From contig NZ_CP150274.1 of assembly GCF_037977055.1 (NCBI RefSeq), forward strand, positions 6,014,001 to 6,078,000: 64,000 nt of DNA. Reading direction: 5' to 3'. Positions 6,788 to 13,988 of this stretch are shown piece by piece. The notes under the pieces are model-generated. The model was not told the origin of the DNA, ran no database searches, and worked only from the letters and a program-made list of their open reading frames with translations. Within the stretch, counting starts at the first letter, position 1; each line of letters opens with the position of its first letter. This DNA is from Paenibacillus sp. FSL K6-1096. Lineage in GTDB: Bacteria > Bacillota > Bacilli > Paenibacillales > Paenibacillaceae. The position numbers and the translations under genes are program-made.

Positions 6788-8317
6788 TTACTTCAAACTT
6801 ATCGCAATTCTGCTCTCCTGCGGCAGCCAATCGACCTTGGCACCAAGCTGTTCGCTAATGAAGCGCAACGGTAGATAAGCGGAGCCGTTAACGACAAACG
6901 GCTTATTGGCCAGAGTTACGCTTTTACCGTTTACGGTTGTCGCTCCGGTCACGGTGTTGATCACAATAGTTAGCGGGGATGCGTCTGCAGCGGTGCCGGT
7001 GATGGTGGCTACTTTATCCGTAGAATATCCGACAGTCGCGCCCATCTTGCTGAACAGCGAACGCAGCGGAATGAAGTTCTGACCGTTACGTGTAATAACA
7101 CCGTTTGTGAAGGCGACCGATTCGCCGTTAAGAGTGACGGAGATTGGCTTTTGCATCGGGACAGGCTCCTTATAGCTGAACTCATAAGTGCCGTAGCCGA
7201 GCTCGGCATTCTTGTTTACGCCCCAGCCCCAGAGGGAGCCATCGTTCTTTTGCATGATGATGTGTCTTCTGTCGCCCTTCATTGACTGGACATCGGACAG
7301 GAGCAAGGTGAACTTGGCGTTCGGCGACATGCGGTCTGCAGCAATCGAAGCGGCATAGGCCTTGCCGTCTGCGGTCAGTGCCACAATAGATTGTTCAACG
7401 ATGTAGGCATCGGTCACCTTGCTGATCCCAGAGAAGACTACCGGAATGGGCTGATCCTGATACGTAGTGCCATCCGAATATCCGGTAACGGTGGAGCCCC
7501 AGAACCATAGACGGGATTGTCCATCAATGGCGAGCCGGGTGCGTCCGTTGTTGTACAGAGACTTAATATCCTTCAGTCCGGCAAAAGGAACAGCCTTCAC
7601 CTGGGCAGGGTCACCCTGAGTCTTAGGTTCATAACTATCCTGAACCGGCCAGGTCCAGACACTGCCATCCTTGCGGAGCGCATAATTTTGCTCAAGCTGG
7701 ACAACATCCTTCAGATTGGCAACTGGTTTAAAAGTGGCGAGTTCATCAATACTGGTCGAGACCGTCCCGTCTGTCTTCAGGAACAGGTAACGCTCCCAAC
7801 TGCTATATTTGTTGTTGTTAAGCTTGTTACTCTCGTAATATTGAGAGATCGCTGCAACATGATCCAGGCCCGGAATTTGGGTAAAGGGAGGTGCAGTTTT
7901 TCCATCCGACGAGACCTCTGTAGAATAGACATTGCCTTCACCGGTGACGGCCAGGTAACGGGGGTACATCCCTTGGACTCCGGTTATATTCTTCATGTCC
8001 TCGCCAGACAAGATTTCACTGCCCTTAGCGTCGGTCTCCCATCTGGATACGCTGCCATCCTTGGTCACCGCCAGTCCGCCGTTCCACAGCGGGAAGGCAG
8101 ATTTCACATCACTCAATCCCTGTACCTGCGTAGGCACGGACTTTGTGTTCCCCCAGACCCAGAGGGAGCCGTCGCCCTTGATCAGATAATCGGGTCCGTA
8201 GGAAGCGATGCCGGAGGCCGCTGCACTTGCTGCGGAGCTATAAGCCGGTGTCCATACGCTCAGGATTGCGGTCATACTCATGGTGATGCTCATCAGTAAA
8301 TTTCTTTTTCTCATCAT
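6788..8317 (-). CDS. Secreted RCC1-like beta-propeller protein with copper amine oxidase N-terminal (stalk) domain
   Basis: A 509-residue exported protein. The start at 8317 (ATG ATG, the second at 8314) is chosen because AGAGGA lies just before it and a signal peptide follows (MRKRNLLMSITMSMTAILSV, cut near YSSAASA); the longer frame upstream has no such features. Residues about 35-410 carry degenerate RCC1-type blades with repeated KGDGSLWVWGN, TKDGSVSRW, RKDGSVWTW and KNDGSLWGWG motifs. Residues about 415-509 are a copper amine oxidase N1 stalk domain (FIPLRSLFSKMGATV, YLPLRFISEQLGAKVDW). Probably extracellular or wall-associated; its ligand is unknown. It is monocistronic and convergent with the polyamine operon. 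Confidence 0.88.
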   Translation of the reverse strand: MMRKRNLLMSITMSMTAILSVWTPAYSSAASAAASGIASYGPDYLIKGDGSLWVWGNTKSVPTQVQGLSDVKSAFPLWNGGLAVTKDGSVSRWETDAKGSEILSGEDMKNITGVQGMYPRYLAVTGEGNVYSTEVSSDGKTAPPFTQIPGLDHVAAISQYYESNKLNNNKYSSWERYLFLKTDGTVSTSIDELATFKPVANLKDVVQLEQNYALRKDGSVWTWPVQDSYEPKTQGDPAQVKAVPFAGLKDIKSLYNNGRTRLAIDGQSRLWFWGSTVTGYSDGTTYQDQPIPVVFSGISKVTDAYIVEQSIVALTADGKAYAASIAADRMSPNAKFTLLLSDVQSMKGDRRHIIMQKNDGSLWGWGVNKNAELGYGTYEFSYKEPVPMQKPISVTLNGESVAFTNGVITRNGQNFIPLRSLFSKMGATVGYSTDKVATITGTAADASPLTIVINTVTGATTVNGKSVTLANKPFVVNGSAYLPLRFISEQLGAKVDWLPQESRIAISLK

Positions 8318-8432
8318 GTGATCCTCTACTTTCCCTATCATTAGTAGTTTCCATATCATTGCACCTTCACTATAGACGCTGCTTGGGCGCAAAAAGTTTC
8401 TTGAAAAATATCCGATGCAGGCGGCGCTCCTG

Positions 8433-8441
8433 TGGTACAAT
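8433..8441 (+). promoter_or_regulatory. Extended -10 promoter for the dgk-dck pair
   Basis: TGGTACAAT (TGn plus TACAAT) about 47 bases before the GTG start at 8488; no clear -35 match. Confidence 0.5.
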
Positions 8442-8487
8442 GATTTAGTCTGTTTTTTGGAATTGTCCGTATTTGAGGGGGAAATCA

Positions 8488-9117
8488 GTGTTAATGAAAC
8501 ATGCACCTTTTATAGCCGTGGAAGGCCCGATCGGGGCCGGTAAAACCACCCTGGCCACCATGCTCGCCAGCGAATTGCAGCTTCCGGTCATCAAAGAAAT
8601 TGTCGAAGAGAATCCGTTCCTGGATAAGTTCTATCAGAATATGGACGACTGGAGCTTCCAGCTTGAGATGTTCTTCCTCTGCAACCGGTACAAGCAGCTT
8701 GAAGAGACGACAGAGCAGTACATAGATCAAGGGAAGCCGGTTATTTCGGACTATCATATCTATAAGAATCTGATCTTCGGGGAGCGGACGCTGAAGGGAT
8801 CGAAACGGGACAAATACCGGGAGATCTATCATATTCTGACCGATGATTTCCCCAAGCCGAACATTATTTTGTATATCCGGGCGAGTTTGGATACGCTGCT
8901 GGCCCGGATCGCCAAGCGCGCCCGTACGTTTGAAGAGGTCATCGCGCCTGCGTACCTGCAGCAGTTAATTGAGGATTATGACGAAGCCATGGCCTCCCTG
9001 GCCCGCCGCGAACCGTCTACGATCATTCTCACTATCGACGGTAATCAGGTGGATTTCGTGGAGAACCCAGAGGATTTCGCTGCTATCGCGCAACAAGTAA
9101 AGGAGCTTATGCAATGA
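8488..9117 (+). CDS. dgk: Deoxyguanosine kinase
   Basis: A 209-residue deoxynucleoside kinase that phosphorylates deoxyguanosine at the 5' hydroxyl for purine deoxynucleotide salvage. It has the P-loop GPIGAGKTT near the N-terminus, SDYHIYKNLIFGERTL where relatives have the DR[YS] region (this variant is typical of the Dgk partner of the Bacillus pair), and IILYIRASLDTLLARIAKRAR. GTG 8488 is preferred because GAGGGG (8475-8480) is 7 bases upstream; ATG 8494 is 13 away. It overlaps the next kinase gene by 4 bases (ATGA), indicating translational coupling. Confidence 0.9.
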   Translation: MLMKHAPFIAVEGPIGAGKTTLATMLASELQLPVIKEIVEENPFLDKFYQNMDDWSFQLEMFFLCNRYKQLEETTEQYIDQGKPVISDYHIYKNLIFGERTLKGSKRDKYREIYHILTDDFPKPNIILYIRASLDTLLARIAKRARTFEEVIAPAYLQQLIEDYDEAMASLARREPSTIILTIDGNQVDFVENPEDFAAIAQQVKELMQ

Positions 9118-9767
9118 ACAGTTACCATATCCCCGGCAATGCGATTATTACGGTGGCCGGAACGGTAGGCGTCGGTAAGTCCACGCTGACCGCAGCACTG
9201 GCGGAGCGCCTGGGCTTCCAGACCTCGCTGGAGCAGGTTGACCATAACCCGTATCTGGAGAAGTTCTACCATGACTTTGAGCGCTGGAGCTTCCATCTGC
9301 AGATCTATTTCCTCGCGGAGCGCTTCAAGGAGCAGAAGAAGATGTTCGAGCTGGGCGGCGGCTTCGTGCAGGACCGCTCGATCTATGAGGACACCGGGAT
9401 TTTCGCCAAAATGCACGCCGACCAAGGCACGATGTCCCCGACCGATTATGCCACCTACACCAGCCTCTACGAGGCGATGGTGATGACGCCGTACTTCCCG
9501 CACCCGGATGTGCTGATCTATATTGAAGGCAGCCTGTCTTCCATCCTGAACCGGATTCAAGAGCGCGGCCGCGAGATGGAGATCCAGACCGATGTCTCCT
9601 ACTGGGAGCATATGCACGCCCGCTATTCGCAGTGGATCAATGAATTCAGCGCCTGCCCGGTGCTGCGCCTGAATATTGACGAGTATGATGTGAAGGACCC
9701 GGCCTCGGTGTCCGCGATCCTGGAGCAGGTAGGGCGGACGATCGGGCAGCGGGCGGCCAAGAGCTGA
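9114..9767 (+). CDS. dck: Deoxyadenosine/deoxycytidine kinase
   Basis: A 217-residue kinase of the same family as its upstream partner, expected to act on deoxyadenosine and deoxycytidine. Visible marks are the P-loop GTVGVGKST, the substrate segment LEQVDHNPYLEKFY, the DRS motif in VQDRSIYEDTGIF, and the lid-type Arg cluster in NRIQERGREMEI. The start overlaps the stop of dgk. A terminator with a run of eight T residues follows 12 bases after the stop, closing the two-gene unit. The paired arrangement matches dgk/dck of Bacillus. Confidence 0.92.
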   Translation: MNSYHIPGNAIITVAGTVGVGKSTLTAALAERLGFQTSLEQVDHNPYLEKFYHDFERWSFHLQIYFLAERFKEQKKMFELGGGFVQDRSIYEDTGIFAKMHADQGTMSPTDYATYTSLYEAMVMTPYFPHPDVLIYIEGSLSSILNRIQERGREMEIQTDVSYWEHMHARYSQWINEFSACPVLRLNIDEYDVKDPASVSAILEQVGRTIGQRAAKS

Positions 9768-9779
9768 AGGTAAAGTGAA

Positions 9780-9823
9780 AGAGCGTTCCACAGCCGGAGA
9801 GGTTGGTGGAGCGCTCTTTTTTT
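9780..9823 (+). terminator. Terminator after dck
   Basis: AGAGCGTTCCAC pairs with GTGGAGCGCTCT around a short loop region, followed by TTTTTTT. Confidence 0.88.
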
Positions 9824-10220
9824 GCAAGCTTGTCGTGAAGATTTTCAAGTGTTTCTGTAATGTGTGTTAGTGCTTTTTCCTTAATGAAAGTAAACGGAGG
9901 TCTCAGGAATGTGATCAGAACAGTTCAGAAGAAATAATCCGGGGAGGTGCGTGGAGTCACTTTCGCTTTCCGTGATGAAGGTATTCAATGGTACATCTAC
10001 CTAATCGTCCTCCTACCAAAGGCTCGTCTGATGAAATAAATGGCTTTTATTTGCTGTATTGCCTGCCTGTCGTTACCCCGTGAAAGCCATGGTTCAGATA
10101 GTTCTGCCGCCTGATCTTCAATCACGGCAAAACATGTTACGATCATCAGGGATAAACGATTCTAAGTACATAACCGTGAACCGCCAACAAATCATGATGA
10201 CTGGGGAGAGATGGAACAGA
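9824..10220. other. Intergenic region upstream of xynC
   Basis: No gene is supported here. Two small inverted repeats stand out: TCAC (9957-9960) with GTGA (9972-9975), and a perfect 7-bp AAATAAA/TTTATTT hairpin at 10034-10052. Either could be an operator for xylanase control. An open frame continuous with xynC from 10059 lacks a ribosome site and is taken as leader. No convincing -35/-10 pair was found. Confidence 0.4.
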
Positions 10221-12299
10221 ATGAAAAACCGTATGAAAAAGACAGTGTACTCATTACTGGCACTGGCAACAATGTTGCCCACCGTACTAGCAGGTCCTGT
10301 ACCTGCCCGTGTATCTGCTGCAAGTGATGTAACCATTGATGTAGCGGCGGAAAAGCAAGTCATTCGCGGCTTCGGCGGCATGAACCACACCGGGTGGATC
10401 GGAGATCTGACGCCTGCTCAGCGGGAGACGGCTTTTGGCAATGGGGACAATCAGTTAGGCCTTACGGTCCTGCGAATTCCCATTGATGAGAATAAGAACA
10501 ACTGGATACGGGAGGTAGCTACCGCCCGGAAAGCGATTGAGAAAGGCGCAATCGTGTTTGCCACCCCCTGGAATCCTCCGGCGGATATGGTCGAGAACTT
10601 CACGCTTAACCCAAGTGCGGGCGCAGGCACCACTTATGAAGCAGAGTCGGGAACTACTTTGACGGGTGCCCAGGCAGAGCATACGAATTCAGGCTACGCA
10701 GGAACAGGTTATGTTAAGCTTCAGAATACCGCCGGTGCGGCTGTTCAGTTTAATACGATTTTCATTGGCAGCACAGGAACCAAAAATATCAAAATACGCT
10801 ACGCCCTGCCAAGCGGGACCAGCCATATGGATGTCTATGTGAACGGTACAAAAACGCTCAGCAACGTTGCTTTTGCAGCCACCGGAAGCGGGTCAAGCTG
10901 GGGTGAACAGTCTATCCAGGTATCCATGGCGAATGGCACAAGTACGTTAAAGCTGGTAAGTACGGGAACGGAAGGTCCGGCTATTGATAACATCAATGTG
11001 ACTGCTTTTGTTCAGCCGAAGACGGGGAAGCGTCTCAGATACGATAAATATGAAGCATATGCCCAGTACCTGAATGAATTTGACTCTTTTATGAAAAGCA
11101 ATGGTGTCAATCTGTACGCTATTTCTGTTCAAAATGAGCCGGATTACGCCGATGACTGGACCTGGTGGTCTGCCGATGAAATTCTGCGGTTTATGAAAGA
11201 GAACGCTGGCTCGATCCATAACCGGGTGATGGCACCCGAATCCTTTTCCTATGTGAAATCGATGTCTGACCAGATTCTGAATGATCCGCAGGCGCTTGCC
11301 AATATGGACATTCTCGGTGCCCATACCTATGGGACCCAATTCAGTGATTTCCCTTACCCTCTGTTCAAGCAAAAAGGAGCGGGCAAAGAGCTGTGGATGA
11401 CAGAGGTCTACTACCCGAACAGTGAAGCGAGCTCGGCGGACCGCTGGCCTGAGGCGCTGGATGTCTCTTATCATATTTACAATGCCATGGCCGAAGGGGA
11501 TTTCCAGGCGTATGTGTGGTGGTATATCCGCAGACAGTACAGCCCGATGAACGAAGACGGCACCATCAGCAAGCGCGGTTACAATATGGCTCACTACTCT
11601 AAGTTTGTCCGTCCCGGCTATGTAAGAGTGGAGGCTACCAAGAATCCTGCTGACAACATCTACACTTCGGCCTACAAGGGTGAGAATAAGGTCGTTATTG
11701 TAGCGATCAACAAGAGCAATACTGCGGCCAATCAAAGCTTCACTCTGAACAATGGAGCCGCGTCGACAGTAGCTTCCTGGGTAACAGACGGCACCCGGAA
11801 TCTGGAGGCTCAGCCGGGCCGGAATGTGGGCGGAAGCTCCTTCACAGCCGAACTGCCGGCGCAGAGCGTTACTACTGTTGTAGTGGAGTTAAGCTCAGTC
11901 CCGCCCAAATCCAGCACCCTGTATGAAGCAGAGAAGAATACCACGCTGGTCAACTCGGTCATTGAGAGCACTTATTCGGGGGATAACACTATTCAATTCG
12001 TCAATTTCAATGCCCCTTCGAATGCATCTATTCAATGGAACAGCATTAATACGGCCATAGCCGGCACCAAGAATGTGAAATTCAGATATGCCCTGGAGAA
12101 AGGCACGCGCTATCTGGATATGTATGTGAACGGCAGCAAAGTTGTCACGGCGGCTCCTTTTGAAGCTACGGGCAGCTGGGGGACCTGGGGCGAGACCACC
12201 ATTGAGGTTCCTATGGACAAGGGAGTCAATACCTTGAAAGTGGTCACTACGGGCACCGAAGGCCCTAACCTGGACAGCATCACTGTGTCTGCGAAGTAA
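10221..12299 (+). CDS. xynC: GH30_8 glucuronoxylanase with a carbohydrate-binding module inserted in the catalytic domain and a second one at the C-terminus
   Basis: A 692-residue secreted endoxylanase; GH30_8 enzymes cut xylan next to glucuronic acid side chains. ATG 10221 gives the signal peptide MKNRMKKTVYSLLALATM, ending near ARVSAASD, with GGGGAGAG upstream. The catalytic sequence follows Bacillus XynC closely: VIRGFGGMNHTGWIGDLT, acid/base E306 (VQNEPDY), nucleophile E395 (WMTEVYY), and the Arg of WWYIRRQYSPM that contacts glucuronate. Between FATPWNPPADM and GKRLRYDKYEAYAQ, where XynC has only a short loop, about 128 residues (136-264) form a CBM6/35-type beta-sandwich starting TTYEAESGTT. 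A related module (residues 568-692, LYEAEKNTTL) ends the protein. Both share the ending STGTEGP or TTGTEGP. Monocistronic. Confidence 0.92.
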   Translation: MKNRMKKTVYSLLALATMLPTVLAGPVPARVSAASDVTIDVAAEKQVIRGFGGMNHTGWIGDLTPAQRETAFGNGDNQLGLTVLRIPIDENKNNWIREVATARKAIEKGAIVFATPWNPPADMVENFTLNPSAGAGTTYEAESGTTLTGAQAEHTNSGYAGTGYVKLQNTAGAAVQFNTIFIGSTGTKNIKIRYALPSGTSHMDVYVNGTKTLSNVAFAATGSGSSWGEQSIQVSMANGTSTLKLVSTGTEGPAIDNINVTAFVQPKTGKRLRYDKYEAYAQYLNEFDSFMKSNGVNLYAISVQNEPDYADDWTWWSADEILRFMKENAGSIHNRVMAPESFSYVKSMSDQILNDPQALANMDILGAHTYGTQFSDFPYPLFKQKGAGKELWMTEVYYPNSEASSADRWPEALDVSYHIYNAMAEGDFQAYVWWYIRRQYSPMNEDGTISKRGYNMAHYSKFVRPGYVRVEATKNPADNIYTSAYKGENKVVIVAINKSNTAANQSFTLNNGAASTVASWVTDGTRNLEAQPGRNVGGSSFTAELPAQSVTTVVVELSSVPPKSSTLYEAEKNTTLVNSVIESTYSGDNTIQFVNFNAPSNASIQWNSINTAIAGTKNVKFRYALEKGTRYLDMYVNGSKVVTAAPFEATGSWGTWGETTIEVPMDKGVNTLKVVTTGTEGPNLDSITVSAK

Positions 12300-12333
12300 G
12301 CGTGAAGGAATGGATCAGAAGATTGATGAAGTG

Positions 12334-12374
12334 AAAGCGTCCTGGGAGCCGTAAGGTTCTTGGGGCGCTTTTGT
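12334..12374 (+). terminator. Terminator after xynC
   Basis: A 14-bp stem GCGTCCTGGGAGCC/GGTTCTTGGGGCGC rich in G-U pairs with a GTAA loop, then CTTTTG. Confidence 0.75.
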
Positions 12375-12440
12375 TATAAGAAATATGGGATGGGGCAGAC
12401 CAAATAAGATAGAATAGATGGAGCAAGGTCTTCATTTGTA

Positions 12441-13193
12441 ATGAAAAAGGGAGTGGAGCATTTGATTTCATTTAGAATGGCTCTGAAGAAATATTTGGAG
12501 AACACTCTGCATCAACATGGCTTTTCAATTGAACCTAAAACGGACAGTGTATCTTGGGTTTACAGTAAACTGTTCAATGATAAAGTGAAGCAGTTTGTCA
12601 GCTTTCAAAAGAGTAATCATATGTATCAAGCATTTAAAGTGGAGCTGTACACATCAATCAATATTTTTGATAAAAGGCAAATAAGCAGTTTTACAAGAAG
12701 AATGGACCACTGGTGGTATTATTCTGACGAAGCATCTCTGTCGGGGATTTTTAGTGAAATAGAAGAACTGCTTGTAATCTATGGATTCTCATGGCTAGAG
12801 ATTAAGAGTACTCCAGATTTAACGCCGGATATTTCTATTAATAAGCAATTAATGATTGATCCATATCATAGAATGAGAGCTTTTGAACAAGAATATGGGT
12901 TTAAGCTTGAGCAAATGGATGATTTCAAAGAAATAGAGAACTTCTTAATTATAAAAAAGAAAGAGAAGAATGATGCCCCTGACTGGGAGATGCTTTTGAA
13001 TGCAAGTGCCTTCGTTGGGGAGTGGTTATGCAATAAATATCAGGGCGAGTGGGTCTGGAACGATGATTATGACACGCCCGCTATTAGAACATCTAGAGGG
13101 AAAATGTGTAATGTGCTCATGCGTGTTACCCGTTATTGGAGCAAGCCTCAGCTTCCAGAATATAGTCTGGATAATATGCTGAAATGTTTTTGA
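12441..13193 (+). CDS. Hypothetical protein (DUF4304-like N-terminus), AT-rich
   Basis: A 250-residue soluble protein without signal peptide or membrane segment. The N-terminal half (FRMALKKYLENTLHQHGF, then WVYSKLFNDKVKQFVSFQKS) resembles DUF4304-type proteins often found among small immunity-like genes; this is pattern recognition only. ATG 12441 gives the longest form. TTG 12462 is a good alternative because AGGGAGTGG lies 6-7 bases before it. Base composition is clearly richer in A and T than in neighbouring genes. The next ORF overlaps its end by 10 bases. Function unknown. Confidence 0.7.
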   Translation: MKKGVEHLISFRMALKKYLENTLHQHGFSIEPKTDSVSWVYSKLFNDKVKQFVSFQKSNHMYQAFKVELYTSINIFDKRQISSFTRRMDHWWYYSDEASLSGIFSEIEELLVIYGFSWLEIKSTPDLTPDISINKQLMIDPYHRMRAFEQEYGFKLEQMDDFKEIENFLIIKKKEKNDAPDWEMLLNASAFVGEWLCNKYQGEWVWNDDYDTPAIRTSRGKMCNVLMRVTRYWSKPQLPEYSLDNMLKCF

Positions 13194-13465
13194 CTGCGAT
13201 TGTAAGCCTTTTTGAGCTATTCAAGGAAAAACAGAATAAAAATGAGATTATCGGAATTGAGTTAATGCGGGCAGATTCTGAAATTGGCTGTGAGCTGCTT
13301 GTTTTTAACACGAAGCAATTCATGTTTAGTCTATCGATAGCAAGAAAGAAATTGATAGTGCAAGATGATACCGACATCACTGATTTTAGCTGGTATCTGG
13401 ACAGGATATTACCTGTATTCAAAGGGTTGCAGGTAGAACAGATAAGCTGTGAGCAATTGCTTTAA
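13184..13465 (+). CDS. Small hypothetical protein overlapping the previous gene
   Basis: A 93-residue ORF whose ATG lies inside the 3' end of the preceding gene in another frame, as in translationally coupled pairs. It is AT-rich like its neighbour, with mixed alpha/beta character (IGIELMRADSEIGCELLVFN, IARKKLIVQDDTDITDFSWY). No family is recognised. It could be a second subunit-like partner or a displaced C-terminal part of the upstream protein, but no conserved motif supports either. Confidence 0.55.
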   Translation: MFLTAIVSLFELFKEKQNKNEIIGIELMRADSEIGCELLVFNTKQFMFSLSIARKKLIVQDDTDITDFSWYLDRILPVFKGLQVEQISCEQLL

Positions 13466-13499
13466 GATATTTTGAATGAAATATAGAGAGGACAGGGGA

Positions 13500-13646
13500 A
13501 TGAACAGTTTTAACGCATATGACCTAGGTGAAGAGGAATATGCTATGGGGAATTACAAAACGGCTCTATCCTACTTTGAAGAAATGTGCTCGCACGCAGG
13601 TGCATGGCCAAATGTATACGGAAAACAATACAATGTGCTGGTGTGA
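13500..13646 (+). pseudogene. Truncated TPR/Sel1-like ORF fused to a dispersed hairpin repeat
   Basis: A 48-codon frame with a sound start (GGACAGGGG before ATG 13500). It begins like a TPR/Sel1-type protein (MNSFNAYDLGEEEYAMGNYK, then TALSYFEEMC) but runs into a repeat of the array A kind at about 13604-13646, whose bases encode the last 15-17 residues and the stop. The natural gene of this type is much longer, so this looks like a 5' remnant cut off at the repeat. It is AT-rich like the two upstream genes. Confidence 0.6.
13604..13646. repeat. Single dispersed copy related to array A
   Basis: Contains GGCCAAATGTATACGGAAAA and CAATACAATG, with a GTAT/ATAC stem and the same GGAAAACA loop as array A. 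The tail GTGAAGGTAAC resembles the GCACGAGGGTAAT that ends array A. Confidence 0.75.
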
Positions 13647-13660
13647 AGGTAACTCTAACC

Positions 13661-13703
13661 AACCGCAACTGAGCTAATCTCAGTGCGGTTTATTTTATTT
13701 TTA
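13661..13703 (+). terminator. Terminator before the surface operon
   Basis: AACCGCA and CTGAG pair with CTCAG and TGCGGTT, then TTATTTTATTTTT. It isolates the AT-rich patch from the surface operon. Confidence 0.85.
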
Positions 13704-13988
13704 GATATTTTTTCGAAAATCCCAGGACTTTTTTCGTTTTTCGAGTATATTAACCCTATTTTTGGGCCTTTGACGCACCTTTTGTCGAGATTTGTTAAGA
13801 GTTTGTTTAGAGCCGCCTGATAGAATAAACGCAGATATGAAAAAATAGGTAGTTTATGACTAGTATTTTTTGTCCACGGGAGGGCAGGGCGAAAGGAGAA
13901 TGCGGAAGCATAGGGAGTGAATCCAGACTACAACGAAGCTTGCTGCATGCCGGACAGGAAATGATGAATGAATAAGGGGGAGCATCAA
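13704..13988 (+). other. Leader/promoter region of the surface-protein operon
   Basis: About 285 bases without a gene. A TAGAAT box lies near 13818 with poor -35 matches, and TTGACG near 13768 has no good -10 partner, so no promoter is called. The last 120 bases (GCGAAAGGAGAATGCGGAAG onward) are purine-rich and may fold, giving a long 5' leader as is common for surface-layer genes. Confidence 0.4.

Noticed and set aside
8318..8506. N-terminal extension of the RCC1-like protein
   Set aside because: The extension has no ribosome site, overlaps the dgk start region and would bury the signal peptide.
10059..10220. N-terminal extension of the xylanase
   Set aside because: It would place 54 residues before a clear signal peptide and has no ribosome site.
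13861..13988. Cyclic-di-GMP riboswitch in the surface operon leader
   Set aside because: The conserved GEMM core sequences are not present.
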